From assembly GCA_903932145.1 (NCBI GenBank), contig CAIZFE010000038.1, positions 1 through 64,000 of the forward strand: a stretch of 64,000 bases of DNA, given 5' to 3'. Of the stretch, positions 42,138-50,147 are shown piece by piece (position 1 is the first letter of the stretch; each line of letters begins with the position of its first letter). Under the pieces are notes generated by a model that searched no databases, was not told the DNA's origin, and worked only from the letters and a program-made list of their open reading frames with translations. The translations under genes were made by a program, and so were the position numbers. The stretch comes from an uncultured Rhodopila sp. Lineage in GTDB: Bacteria > Pseudomonadota > Alphaproteobacteria > Acetobacterales > Acetobacteraceae.

Positions 42138-43534
42138 TCGCGGCCCCTGCCAGCGAGCCTCTACGCCGGTTCCTCCAGGTCGCGCGCGGCGCCGGCCTGA
42201 AGGTTTCGGCGGCCGAGGGCATCGATGCCGCCCGCGCATTGGACATCGTCGGGTTTGAGGACCGGACGGTGTTGAAGGACACGCTCGGTCTGGTGCTGGC
42301 GAAAACGCCCGATGAAAAGGCGCTGTACGACGAAGCGTTCGATCTTTATTTCAAACGTGACGAATTCAGTACCGACAGGGCCGAACCCGAAGAAGACGCG
42401 GAGGATTCCGAGCAGGACCCGTTCTCCAGCCCCTCCAACGGATCGGGGGGCGACGGAATGGGCGGCCAGGGCGGCCAGTCGCTCGGTTCATTGCTGGCCA
42501 ACGATGACCGTGCCGCATTGGCAACCGCGATGGAGCAAGCCGCGCGAGAAGCCGGTATCGAAAACATCCGCTTCTTCACACAGAAAAATCTCTACGCGCG
42601 CCGTATCCTCGACCGCATGGGCCTTCGCGCGCTGGAGCGCGACATGGAGGCGATGCGCCAGACCGGCACGCCGGAAGGGCTGGGCCGAGCGCAGTTTCTG
42701 GACGGGCGGATAGAAGCGCTGCGGGATTCCATTCGTGACTTTGTCGAACGGAACCTGTTGCTGTTCGCCAAGGGCGATACCGAAAAATTCCGCGAGGAAC
42801 TGCTGAAATCCGCTCGCCTGTCCAATATTGAACGACGAGATCTGGACCGGATGCGTGTCCTGGTCCGGCAAATGGCGAAGAAACTGGCCGCGCGCTACGC
42901 GAAGACCAGACGGCGGCGGCTACGCGGGCAACTCGACACGCGCCGGACGTTACGGCGGAATATGGGCTGGGGCGGCATTCCGTTCATTACCGTCTGGAAG
43001 CAAAAACGCATCGAGAAGCCGCGCGTCATGGTGCTGTGCGACGTGTCCGGCTCCGTCGCCGCGATGTCGCAGTTCCTGTTGATGTTCATGTACGCAATCA
43101 ATGAAGCGCTGTCGGATATTCGATCATTCGCCTTCGCAGGGTCGCTGATCGAAGTCTCGGAAATTCTGGAAAAGGAACCGGTCGAGGAAGCCATCACCAA
43201 GATCATGTCGCTGATCGGATTCGGGTCGTCGAACTATGGCAATTCATTCGCCGACTTCGAAGACGGCTGGATGCGTCACGTGACCAACAAGACCACCGTC
43301 ATCATCCTGGGTGACGCACGCGGCAACCGCACCGATCCCCGGACGGACGTGATCGGACGGCTGTCGCAAAGATCGAAACGGATTATCTGGTTGAACCCCG
43401 AATATAAATCAGCGTGGGGCACCGGCGATTCCGACATGTATCGGTACGCGCCGTTCTGCAATCTGGTTTCGGTTTGCAATACGCTACGCCATCTCGAACG
43501 GGCGATTACGGATATCCTGGAGGACGCGACGTAG
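42134..43534 (+). CDS. VWA domain protein, CoxE-like
   Basis: Protein of 466 residues with an acidic, glycine-rich N-terminal half (EPEEDAEDSEQDPFSS, GSGGDGMGGQGGQS) and a C-terminal von Willebrand A domain whose metal-ion site is DVSGSV. A basic stretch (ARYAKTRRRRLRGQLDTRR) precedes it. Matches the CoxE/DUF58-like partners of MoxR ATPases. Translation is coupled to the ATPase by ATGA. The client enzyme is unknown. Confidence 0.87.
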   Translation: MIAAPASEPLRRFLQVARGAGLKVSAAEGIDAARALDIVGFEDRTVLKDTLGLVLAKTPDEKALYDEAFDLYFKRDEFSTDRAEPEEDAEDSEQDPFSSPSNGSGGDGMGGQGGQSLGSLLANDDRAALATAMEQAAREAGIENIRFFTQKNLYARRILDRMGLRALERDMEAMRQTGTPEGLGRAQFLDGRIEALRDSIRDFVERNLLLFAKGDTEKFREELLKSARLSNIERRDLDRMRVLVRQMAKKLAARYAKTRRRRLRGQLDTRRTLRRNMGWGGIPFITVWKQKRIEKPRVMVLCDVSGSVAAMSQFLLMFMYAINEALSDIRSFAFAGSLIEVSEILEKEPVEEAITKIMSLIGFGSSNYGNSFADFEDGWMRHVTNKTTVIILGDARGNRTDPRTDVIGRLSQRSKRIIWLNPEYKSAWGTGDSDMYRYAPFCNLVSVCNTLRHLERAITDILEDAT

Positions 43535-43567
43535 GTCCGGCTCAATCGGACCACGCGGCGATCCGCG
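43534..43567. terminator. Two short hairpins between convergent genes
   Basis: GGTCCG/CGGACC (43534-43552) and CGCGG/CCGCG (43554-43567) follow the VWA gene and precede the end of copD on the other strand. There is no T-run, so any termination would be structure-assisted or Rho-dependent. A bidirectional role is likely from the position. Confidence 0.45.
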
Positions 43568-43572
43568 ACCGC

Positions 43573-45231
43573 CTAAGCCTCCCGATACGACAACAACAGC
43601 AACCCGCAGAACAGGATGTAGGCCGGCCAAACCCAGCCGGCAATCTGCCACGCGACCGGATTCTCCCGCGGGTTCAACCGGATCTCCAGCCAGCGCCCCC
43701 AGCCGGCCGCGATCCCGGCCAGGGCCAGCGGCGTGTGAGTCAATTCGATCAACAATTGATCCTTGACGTTGGCAATCGCGTGGCTGTGCGTCAGCAGCAT
43801 CGTTCCACCCGCGGCGCATAGCAGCGGGAACACCAGGGCGGCGTTCCGATTGGTCCAGTTCGTAGCCCGCACACGCCACTCAAAATATGTGAACACCACG
43901 ATCAACAGCACGAAGAAGCGGTGCTGCAACACCTCCACATCGCGAAAACTTTCCAGGAAGCCGATGTCGCCCATCGGCCATGTCTCGGGGTCCGAGCGAA
44001 AGAACAAAAACACCGCCAAACCGAGAAAACACAGCGGCCAATGCCGCGCCCAGCGCAGCCCGGCCCGATTGAGCAACGCCAGCAACCCGACCGCGACCAC
44101 GAACAGGCCCGCCCAATGGTGGTTGTATTCCGACCAGGCGATGTCGTCCGCGTTGCGCGGTGGCAGATCCCCTGCCCCCGGAATAAACGCGACCTGCGGC
44201 GCGCCCTTCTGCGCCGCAGCCTCAGCATCCAATTTGGCCTGCAACGCCGGCAATGCCAGAACGTCGTGGTCCGGACTGCTCAGGCGCGGCCATTCCGGGG
44301 TGTTACGCTCGACGATTTCCTGCCAGCTCACCCGGTCCTGCGTCAGGTCGACGGCGGGCGGCACCGACGTCAGAGATGCAGCGGCGAAGAAGATCGCGAT
44401 GCCGATGCCGAACTCCACCTCGGCGAACCGGCGCAAGCGGTTGACCGACGTACCAGGGTTGGACCGCAGGCGTTCCACCAGCAGAAAATTCATGCCACCG
44501 AGCGCCAGCAGCATCAGGAACATGCCAATCTTGGCGCCGACCATGACGCCGAACGCGGTACCATAGAAGCCTTGCAGACTGCCAATATACATCATGCTCA
44601 TGGTGACGCCGCTGACCAGGATGCAGGCGACCCCGGCCATCGACATACGCGAGAAGCGGGCGCCGACGAGCCGGAACGTCACGCCGTCATTGATGCGGGC
44701 CAGCGTCAGCAGGAAGCACGGAATGCCGCCGATCCAGATGGCGGCTCCGAGTTGGTGCAAGCCCTCCACCACCAGCAGCCACTCGCTATTGTCCAGCCGG
44801 GCGGCGGCGTGCGTGGTCAGGGTGGCGGCGGCAAGCTCGATCAGGGTCAACGCCAGCAGCGGTAAGACGGGCGCCCGTTCGCGCAGTCCCAACAAGGCGG
44901 CGGCCATCGCGGCGGCGGCCGCCGTCTTCACCAGCCCGGCAACGGCGAAGTCCGCGCCCAGCACATTCCGTAAACCAAGACCGACTGTCTCCATCAGCAC
45001 GGCGGTTTGCAGGGCCACGGCAGCGGCCTCACACAGCAGCAACGCCAACGCGGCGTATCCGGCGATGCGGGCGGTGCCGGCGGCGATCCCGAATCGGTCC
45101 AGGCGCGAGCCAAGCGATCGGGCCAGGAACACCAGGAACAGGGTCCCGCCCAGCGCCATCGATTGCGAGACGATCGTCAGCCCATGGACGATGATCGAGA
45201 GGTAGCCGAACAGATCAACGAGCAGTTCCAT
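43573..45231 (-). CDS. copD: CopD-family copper transport membrane protein, long form
   Basis: Membrane protein of 552 residues, about twice the usual CopD core. The N-terminal half has the CopD domain (LVVEGLHQLGAAIWIGGIPC with conserved His and Trp) and about eight helices. After a soluble linker (about 310-385) come four to five more helices with histidines at the membrane face: EYNHHWAGLF, EVLQHRFFVLL and LLTHSHAIANVKDQ, plus LTHTPLALAGI. It probably takes copper from CopC across the inner membrane. It starts three bases after the copC stop. Confidence 0.85.
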   Translation of the reverse strand: MELLVDLFGYLSIIVHGLTIVSQSMALGGTLFLVFLARSLGSRLDRFGIAAGTARIAGYAALALLLCEAAAVALQTAVLMETVGLGLRNVLGADFAVAGLVKTAAAAAMAAALLGLRERAPVLPLLALTLIELAAATLTTHAAARLDNSEWLLVVEGLHQLGAAIWIGGIPCFLLTLARINDGVTFRLVGARFSRMSMAGVACILVSGVTMSMMYIGSLQGFYGTAFGVMVGAKIGMFLMLLALGGMNFLLVERLRSNPGTSVNRLRRFAEVEFGIGIAIFFAAASLTSVPPAVDLTQDRVSWQEIVERNTPEWPRLSSPDHDVLALPALQAKLDAEAAAQKGAPQVAFIPGAGDLPPRNADDIAWSEYNHHWAGLFVVAVGLLALLNRAGLRWARHWPLCFLGLAVFLFFRSDPETWPMGDIGFLESFRDVEVLQHRFFVLLIVVFTYFEWRVRATNWTNRNAALVFPLLCAAGGTMLLTHSHAIANVKDQLLIELTHTPLALAGIAAGWGRWLEIRLNPRENPVAWQIAGWVWPAYILFCGLLLLSYREA

Positions 45232-45234
45232 GGG

Positions 45235-45597
45235 TCAGGGCGCCGTAACGGTGAAGGGGACGTCACCCCGGGTGATATGGCCGTCCACCGCCAGCACCTG
45301 CCAGCGAACGACGTAGGCTCCGGGAGTCAGATCCAGATGCGCGGCGATGATGTCGGGCGGACCATCCGCCGTGATGGAAACCGTCTCGCGGCTATGGTCC
45401 GGCCGGATCAGCGTCAGACGCGACCGTGCCCGGTCGATTCGGCTGTTGTAGCGGAATTTAAGGTCCACATCTCCCGGCCTGACCGAGGCCCCGGCGGGCG
45501 GCGCGCTTTCTTCCAGGACGGCATGCGCTGATGCGACAAAAGGCGTCAGAATCCCGGACAGCAGGCACAACATCCAGATTTTCGGGCGATACGGCAC
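45235..45597 (-). CDS. copC: Periplasmic copper-binding protein CopC
   Basis: Protein of 120 residues with a signal peptide cleaved at ASA/HAVLEE, leaving His as the first mature residue, as needed for the Cu(II) brace site. The second half shows VVRWQVLAVDGHITRGDVPF, which holds the Asp and His of the same site. It has no Met-rich Cu(I) loop, so it is the Cu(II)-only type. The start is a GTG with AGGA upstream. Pairs with copD downstream. Confidence 0.9.
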   Translation of the reverse strand: MPYRPKIWMLCLLSGILTPFVASAHAVLEESAPPAGASVRPGDVDLKFRYNSRIDRARSRLTLIRPDHSRETVSITADGPPDIIAAHLDLTPGAYVVRWQVLAVDGHITRGDVPFTVTAP

Positions 45598-45712
45598 TTC
45601 AGTCCTTTCCGAACGGGCGCCGCCCTGTAGCGCCTGAAGCCCGCGCTGTCCAATGATCCAGCGCTCGGCTAATGGAGGAAATCAAAGCCCTTCTTGCAGG
45701 ATACCGCCCACG

Positions 45713-46147
45713 ATGAGCCGTCAACCACCCGGACACCGAGCCGATTACCGCTGGTTTCATGCCATCACCACTCGGTGGATGGATAATGACGTGTTCCAGC
45801 ATGTGAACAACGTGAACTACTTCTCATTCTTCGATACGGCCGTCACATATTACGAAATGACCGAGAACGTGGTCGGTTTGCTGGACGGACCGGTCCATTG
45901 CGTGGTGGCCGAGGTGGCCTGCCGGTATCACTCTTCCCTGGCATTCCCGGATCGGGTCAACGTCGGCATTCGGGTCGCGAGTATCGGGCGCAGCTCTGTC
46001 CGGTACGAGATCGGCATCTTTCGCAATGACGAAGATACCGCCGCCGCCGAGGGACACTTTGTCCATGTTTTCGTGGAACGCGGGGTGCAGAGGCCGGTTC
46101 CGATCCCTGACGATGCTCGCACGAAACTGGGGCTGATCGCGGCCTGA
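45713..46147 (+). CDS. Hotdog-fold acyl-CoA thioesterase
   Basis: Protein of 144 residues of the 4-hydroxybenzoyl-CoA thioesterase/YbgC-like group, hydrolysing acyl-CoA thioesters. The active-site segment is visible: RWMDNDVFQHVNNVNYFSFF, with the catalytic Asp and the following HVNN. The start is the ATG at 45713, which lies in an ATGA overlap with a 14-codon frame (from 45672) that has no other support. It is divergent from copC and followed after 35 bases by the permease pair, so it could belong to that operon. Confidence 0.85.
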   Translation: MSRQPPGHRADYRWFHAITTRWMDNDVFQHVNNVNYFSFFDTAVTYYEMTENVVGLLDGPVHCVVAEVACRYHSSLAFPDRVNVGIRVASIGRSSVRYEIGIFRNDEDTAAAEGHFVHVFVERGVQRPVPIPDDARTKLGLIAA

Positions 46148-46182
46148 TTGCCTCCCGCCGGGACCTGACGCAGTCTGGCGGA

Positions 46183-46926
46183 ATGATCGGGACCCGTTTC
46201 ATCGCCGTGCTGTCGGTCGTCGCCGGGTTGGCGGTGTGGGAGCTGATTGGCCGGCTGTCGCCGCCGGTGCTGTTCTCCCCCGCTTCGGCCGCGTTCAGTT
46301 ATCTGTGGCATCAGACCGTCACGATGGCGCTGCCGGTCGCGATCGGCGGATCGCTGGCGACGCTGGCGGCCGGATTCGCCCTGTCTGCCGTGGTCGCGCT
46401 GCCCGTTGGCTTCGCCATGGGGCGAGTCTATTGGGTGCGCGAGATGCTGCACCCGATCCTGACCGGCATCTACGCCATCCCGCCGGCCGCTTTCATCCCG
46501 TTCCTGATCGTCTGGTTCGGCCTGTTCGCGCATTCCCGGATCGCCATCGTCGTCATCATGTGTTTCTTCGAAATGCTGACGATCACCGCCACGGGCGCGG
46601 CAACGATCGACCGCCGGTTGCTGGATGTGGCGCGCAGTTTCTCCGCACCCAGGGTCCGCATGATCGGGTCGGTGCTGATCCCCGCCAGCCTGCCGTTCCT
46701 GTCCACCGCGTTGCGGATCGGCCTGGTGCGCGCGGTCGCCGGGGTCATCACCGCCGAGTTGCTGTTGTCCCCCGCCAATCTGGGCAAGCTGCTGCTGGAC
46801 AGCGCCGCCCGCTTTAACACCGCCGGGATGCTGGCGATAATCGCCACCGTCGCTTTGATCGGACTGGCCGTGCAGCAGATGCTGCTGTGGGTGGAGCGGC
46901 GTGTGTTGCGTTGGGAACGTCCATGA
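46183..46926 (+). CDS. ABC transporter permease, SsuC/TauC type (first)
   Basis: Permease of 247 residues with six helices, of the nitrate/sulfonate/taurine/thiamine-precursor importer group. The EAA-like cytoplasmic loop reads DVARSFSAPRVRMIGSVLIP. The ribosome-binding site is weak. The stop overlaps the start of a second permease as ATGA. Two different permeases in tandem suggest a heterodimeric channel. No ATPase or binding protein adjoins; the likely partners are at 51011-52809. Confidence 0.88.
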   Translation: MIGTRFIAVLSVVAGLAVWELIGRLSPPVLFSPASAAFSYLWHQTVTMALPVAIGGSLATLAAGFALSAVVALPVGFAMGRVYWVREMLHPILTGIYAIPPAAFIPFLIVWFGLFAHSRIAIVVIMCFFEMLTITATGAATIDRRLLDVARSFSAPRVRMIGSVLIPASLPFLSTALRIGLVRAVAGVITAELLLSPANLGKLLLDSAARFNTAGMLAIIATVALIGLAVQQMLLWVERRVLRWERP

Positions 46927-47678
46927 CGCTGTTACTGAGGCTAACTGGCGTCGCGCTGTTTCTGCTGATCTGGGAGATCGCTGGCCGGCATTGGGGGGAT
47001 TCACTGCTGGCGCCCCCGTCATCGGTGGCGGTGGAACTGGTGGCGCTGGCCGGCGACGCGGCGGCGTTGACGACAATCTGGGTGTCGCTGGCGCCGGCCC
47101 TGGTCGGGTTCGTGATCGCCTGCTGCATCGGCATGCCGCTGGGCGCGTTGATGGGCCGGTCGCCGGTCTGGAACGCATTGATCCACCCTTGGGTAAGCCT
47201 GTTCGTAGTGACCTCGGTCGCCGCCATCGTGCCGATCCTGATCTTGCTGGTCGGAACCGGATGGTGGTTCGTGGTGGCGGTCGTGGTGCTGTCGTCGGTT
47301 TGGTATGTGACGTTGACGACCTACCAGAGCGCGGTGCGGATCGACCGGCGATGGTTGGACGTGGGGCGATCGTTTGGTGCATCCCGCCTGCAGGCTTTCC
47401 GAACGATCATGCTACCGGCACTGTTTCCGTATCTTTTGGCCGGCGCCCGGATTGGCCTGGTCCACGCGATCCGGTCGATGGTGCTGGCGCAGTTGTTCAT
47501 TGTATCCGGTATCGGCGGCATGCTGAACGAGGCGAGCATGGATATCTCGACCGCCCGCATGCTCGCGCTGCTGGTGGCGATCATGGGGATCGGGTTGCTG
47601 GCGAACCATGGACTGGGGCGCCTGGCTGATGGTTTGGCGCCCTGGCAAACGGGAGGCAGTGCCTCGACACCGCCATAA
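46923..47678 (+). CDS. ABC transporter permease, SsuC/TauC type (second)
   Basis: Permease of 251 residues, six helices, paralogous to the preceding gene. EAA-like loop: DVGRSFGASRLQAFRTIMLP. Starts MTLLLRLTGVALFLLIWEIA, coupled to the first permease by ATGA. Together they would form the membrane channel of an importer for a small organic or sulfonate-like solute (inference). Confidence 0.88.
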   Translation: MTLLLRLTGVALFLLIWEIAGRHWGDSLLAPPSSVAVELVALAGDAAALTTIWVSLAPALVGFVIACCIGMPLGALMGRSPVWNALIHPWVSLFVVTSVAAIVPILILLVGTGWWFVVAVVVLSSVWYVTLTTYQSAVRIDRRWLDVGRSFGASRLQAFRTIMLPALFPYLLAGARIGLVHAIRSMVLAQLFIVSGIGGMLNEASMDISTARMLALLVAIMGIGLLANHGLGRLADGLAPWQTGGSASTPP

Positions 47679-47991
47679 CGTCCGGTGAGCGCCGGCCAAC
47701 GCGTGACAGGCGGCCGAATCGCATGACGTATCATCTATGACCCATCGTGGCTCCCGGCACGAAGTGACACCAGGGACGATTTCGTACCCGGACGGTTAAG
47801 TTGCAAGATTTTACAATCGCGTCTCCTGTAAACAAAAGATCAAATGCCCATATGATTGTTGTGTTTCGATGATGAGTGCCGTTGATCGCGGTCAATGCGG
47901 CATCTTCGGAAACAGAGCTGTATGAACGGCCATCATGCGCCAGGACTTCGATCCAACGCCGGTATGTCCGTATGGTAAAAGGAGATTAGCG
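47679..47991. other. Intergenic region with FNR/FixK-type box
   Basis: About 310 bases without a gene and AT-richer than its surroundings (about 47800-47880). TTGATCGCGGTCAA at 47882-47895 is a near-perfect match to the FNR/FixK consensus TTGAT-N4-ATCAA. It lies 97 bases before the ATG of the Gly-rich exported protein, a possible oxygen-responsive promoter. Confidence 0.55.
47882..47895 (+). promoter_or_regulatory. Candidate FNR/FixK binding site
   Basis: TTGATCGCGGTCAA is a 14-base dyad with arms TTGA/TCAA and consensus spacing, differing from TTGAT-N4-ATCAA at one position. It could regulate the downstream exported protein in response to low oxygen. No FNR or FixK gene lies in the window. 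Confidence 0.5.
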
Positions 47992-48297
47992 ATGAACCGC
48001 GCCTTCGGCGCTTTTGCGCTTGCCGCCACATTGGCGATCCCGCTTGCACTCCCGGCGGCGGCTCAGCCTCGGGACGGGCGTGACAGAGGAGGACACTACG
48101 ACCGCGGTGGCGGCCGTGGCGGTGACGGCGGAGCGATCATTGGCGGCGCCCTGTTGGGTCTCGGCATCGGCGCCCTGATCGGCGGCGCGGTCGTGGCCGC
48201 CCCTCCCCCTGTCTATTATCCGCCGCCGCCGGTGTATTATGCTCCGCCGCCGCCCGTTTATTATGCACCACCGCCACCGGTGTATTACGGCCGTTAA
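47992..48297 (+). CDS. Small exported Gly-rich protein with Pro/Tyr repeats
   Basis: Protein of 101 residues. A signal peptide (MNRAFGAFALAATLAIPLAL, cleavage near AAAQP) is followed by a Gly/Arg/Asp stretch (RGGGRGGDGG), a glycine-zipper-like hydrophobic segment (GGALLGLGIGALIGGAVVA), and a C-terminus of three to four near-exact repeats of APPPPVYY. The glycine-zipper segment resembles that of small outer-membrane lipoproteins; the repeats may bind cell wall or other proteins. AAAAGGAG lies eight bases before the ATG. Confidence 0.75.
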   Translation: MNRAFGAFALAATLAIPLALPAAAQPRDGRDRGGHYDRGGGRGGDGGAIIGGALLGLGIGALIGGAVVAAPPPVYYPPPPVYYAPPPPVYYAPPPPVYYGR

Positions 48298-48353
48298 CTA
48301 AACGACCTGACAACTCCATCCGACCCGCCGCGACAATCCCACGGAGACTGAAC

Positions 48354-48860
48354 ATGTCGATCAAGACGACTTCCCGCGCCGCCGCACTGGTGGCCGCCCT
48401 GCTGCTGCCGGCGATGGCTATGCCGGTCAGCGCATTCGCCCAGGCGCCAGCGCAATCGGCCGCCCCGGCGACGGCCCAGAAGGCGAAACCGGCGATGGCC
48501 AAGACCATGTCGCCGGCAGACCGGGTTGAACGCCATATCACGCACCTGCACGCTCAATTGCAGATCACGCCGGCGCAGCAGGCCCCGTGGGATCAGTTCG
48601 CGCAGGTCATGCGCGACAACGCCAATGATATGAACCAGACGCTGGAACAGCGCGGCACCGGTTTCGCGTCGATGAATGCCGCTGACAACATGCAATCTTA
48701 TGCCAAGGTCGCCCTGCAGCACGCCGACGACATGCAGAAGCTCGCCACCGCATTTCAGACGTTATACGGGTCGATGTCCGACGACCAAAAGAAGAATGCG
48801 GATACTGTCTTCCGCGGCCATGAAGATCGGGGCGGCCATATGCACCACATGAAACAGTAA
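48354..48860 (+). CDS. Spy/CpxP-like LTxxQ periplasmic protein
   Basis: Exported protein of 168 residues: signal peptide to about AFAQAP, an Ala/Pro/Lys linker, then an all-helical region with LQITPAQQAPWDQFAQVMRD, an LTxxQ-type motif, as in Spy and CpxP chaperones and envelope-stress sensors. The C-terminus is His-rich (RGHEDRGGHMHHMKQ), possibly metal-binding. It follows the Gly-rich gene by 56 bases on the same strand. A strong hairpin follows its stop. Confidence 0.82.
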   Translation: MSIKTTSRAAALVAALLLPAMAMPVSAFAQAPAQSAAPATAQKAKPAMAKTMSPADRVERHITHLHAQLQITPAQQAPWDQFAQVMRDNANDMNQTLEQRGTGFASMNAADNMQSYAKVALQHADDMQKLATAFQTLYGSMSDDQKKNADTVFRGHEDRGGHMHHMKQ

Positions 48861-48893
48861 ATCCACGTCCCACGGCCCCAAACAGTCCGCTGT

Positions 48894-48927
48894 CAGTTCC
48901 GCCCGGCATCATTGCCGGGCGGAACTG
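48894..48927 (+). terminator. Strong hairpin after the Spy-like gene
   Basis: A perfect 15-base stem (48894-48908 with 48913-48927) closes a TCAT loop. The sequence after it is not T-rich, so it may act with Rho, or as a 3' stabilising structure. It lies 34 bases after the stop codon. Confidence 0.7.
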
Positions 48928-49105
48928 ATGCGCGTGTGACGACCTGGCCAGATGCCGAAAGCGCTGGTTCCCTGCCACGCGGACGATCAAAGCATTTGAT
49001 TAAATGGTGGGGACATACAAATAGATCACTGGCTGCAATTTGGTCGCGTCGCCGCATTGATCGCCTGACAATCATCAGGCTGTCGTCATGATCAGCGCCG
49101 TCGGG

Positions 49106-49528
49106 TCACAGGTTCACCGAGACCGGCTTCATCTGAAACGGATTGACCGTGCGGCGGCTGTTTTTGCGGGCAAGGCGTTGGCTGGCCGCTGTCGGGGCGG
49201 GAATCGCCTCCAAACGCGGCAGCACCAGCGGTGTCTTCGGTCGCGGCGCCTGCACCGGTTCAGGGGCCAGGCCCTCCTGCTGCCGCCGTTCGGCGATCCA
49301 GCGTTCACCGCTGCGGGTGAGCTCATCAGGATGGATTTCCAGGCAATCGGCAACGATGGCGCGCGATTCCGCCCATTCACCGCGGCTCACGAAGAAGGCC
49401 GCCGCCTGATTGAACAGAATGGAGCCGATCGGCTCGTTTTCGAGGTCGGCCTTGGCCTGCAGAACCACCTGGGCCCAGAGTACGCGGTAGGAGTGTTGTG
49501 TTGCGACAGAGGACAAATCGGTCTCCAT
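49106..49528 (-). CDS. Conserved-looking cytoplasmic protein of unknown function
   Basis: Protein of 140 residues without signal or membrane segment. The N-terminal 90 residues are helical (YRVLWAQVVLQAKADLENEP, QAAAFFVSRGEWAESRAIVA, CLEIHPDELTRSGERWIAER). The tail is Pro/Arg-rich. It may be part of an alphaproteobacterial family known only as hypothetical; I do not recognise a domain. No clear Shine-Dalgarno sequence. It stands alone on the minus strand among plus-strand genes. Confidence 0.6.
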   Translation of the reverse strand: METDLSSVATQHSYRVLWAQVVLQAKADLENEPIGSILFNQAAAFFVSRGEWAESRAIVADCLEIHPDELTRSGERWIAERRQQEGLAPEPVQAPRPKTPLVLPRLEAIPAPTAASQRLARKNSRRTVNPFQMKPVSVNL

Positions 49529-49586
49529 TGGCTGATGAGAGGAGAGGCGAAGTCTAGGTCTGTATTGGCGGGATCGACCGAGCCGG

Positions 49587-49739
49587 TCAGATCGCGCAGA
49601 GTCCGGCCCAAACGAACAGCATGGTCGTTACGAGGCCGATCGCCTTCAGGTAGGGCTTTGCCGCGGACAACGATACGGGCTGCCATGAGGCCGCTATTGT
49701 TGCTGTGGCGAATTCGTATTGGATAATATCGTCTTGCAT
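49587..49739 (-). CDS. Possible 50-residue single-helix membrane protein
   Basis: Short frame beginning MQDDIIQYEFATATIAAS and ending in a hydrophobic helix (KAIGLVTTMLFVWAGLCAI). GGATG sits about seven bases before the ATG. It reads in the same direction as the 140-residue gene, 58 bases upstream of it. No homology recognised. Acceptable as a small membrane protein on hydrophobic pattern alone. Confidence 0.4.
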   Translation of the reverse strand: MQDDIIQYEFATATIAASWQPVSLSAAKPYLKAIGLVTTMLFVWAGLCAI

Positions 49740-50147
49740 GGGGATCATCCGTCTCCGACATGATCCTCCCAAAGTGAAATGCTCTGTAAAAAGAGCGCCG
49801 CGGGAGCGAACCCCCGCGGCAAGTTCAGGGAGGAAACACGAACTGTTTACCTCACGATTTCGTTAGATGGAAAAGGGATTCTCACGAAAACGCGATCACG
49901 TTTATGGTCCGGACATGCAATGTATTATTGCAAGATAATACCGAAACTGTACAGTTTCAGATTATATCCCGCCGCAGTTATGATATCGCCCTTGTTTCAT
50001 TCCGATCTCGCCGCGTTTCGCCTCCGGGTGCGCTTCCGGCCTTCGGCGACTGCCCTGTTGAATGCCAAATCGGAGACACCATCCTTCGGCCGCACTAGCC
50101 CCCGACACGGCTTTGCGGCACCATTCAGAGCAAGGAGGACTGCCCCA
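49740..50147. other. Intergenic region with hairpin and orphan Shine-Dalgarno
   Basis: About 400 bases without a supportable gene. GCCGCGGG (49797-49804) and CCCGCGGC (49813-49820) form an 8-base stem. Shortly after comes GGGAGGAAACACG, an excellent ribosome-binding site with no ATG/GTG/TTG at the right distance in an open frame. The segment 49840-49990 is AT-rich. The tauD promoter should lie near the end. Confidence 0.5.

Noticed and set aside
45672-45716. 14-codon leader peptide (MEEIKALLAGYRPR) overlapping the thioesterase start
   Set aside because: Any ATG followed by A creates a TGA in another frame, so the overlap alone is weak. No Shine-Dalgarno sequence or regulatory codons support it.
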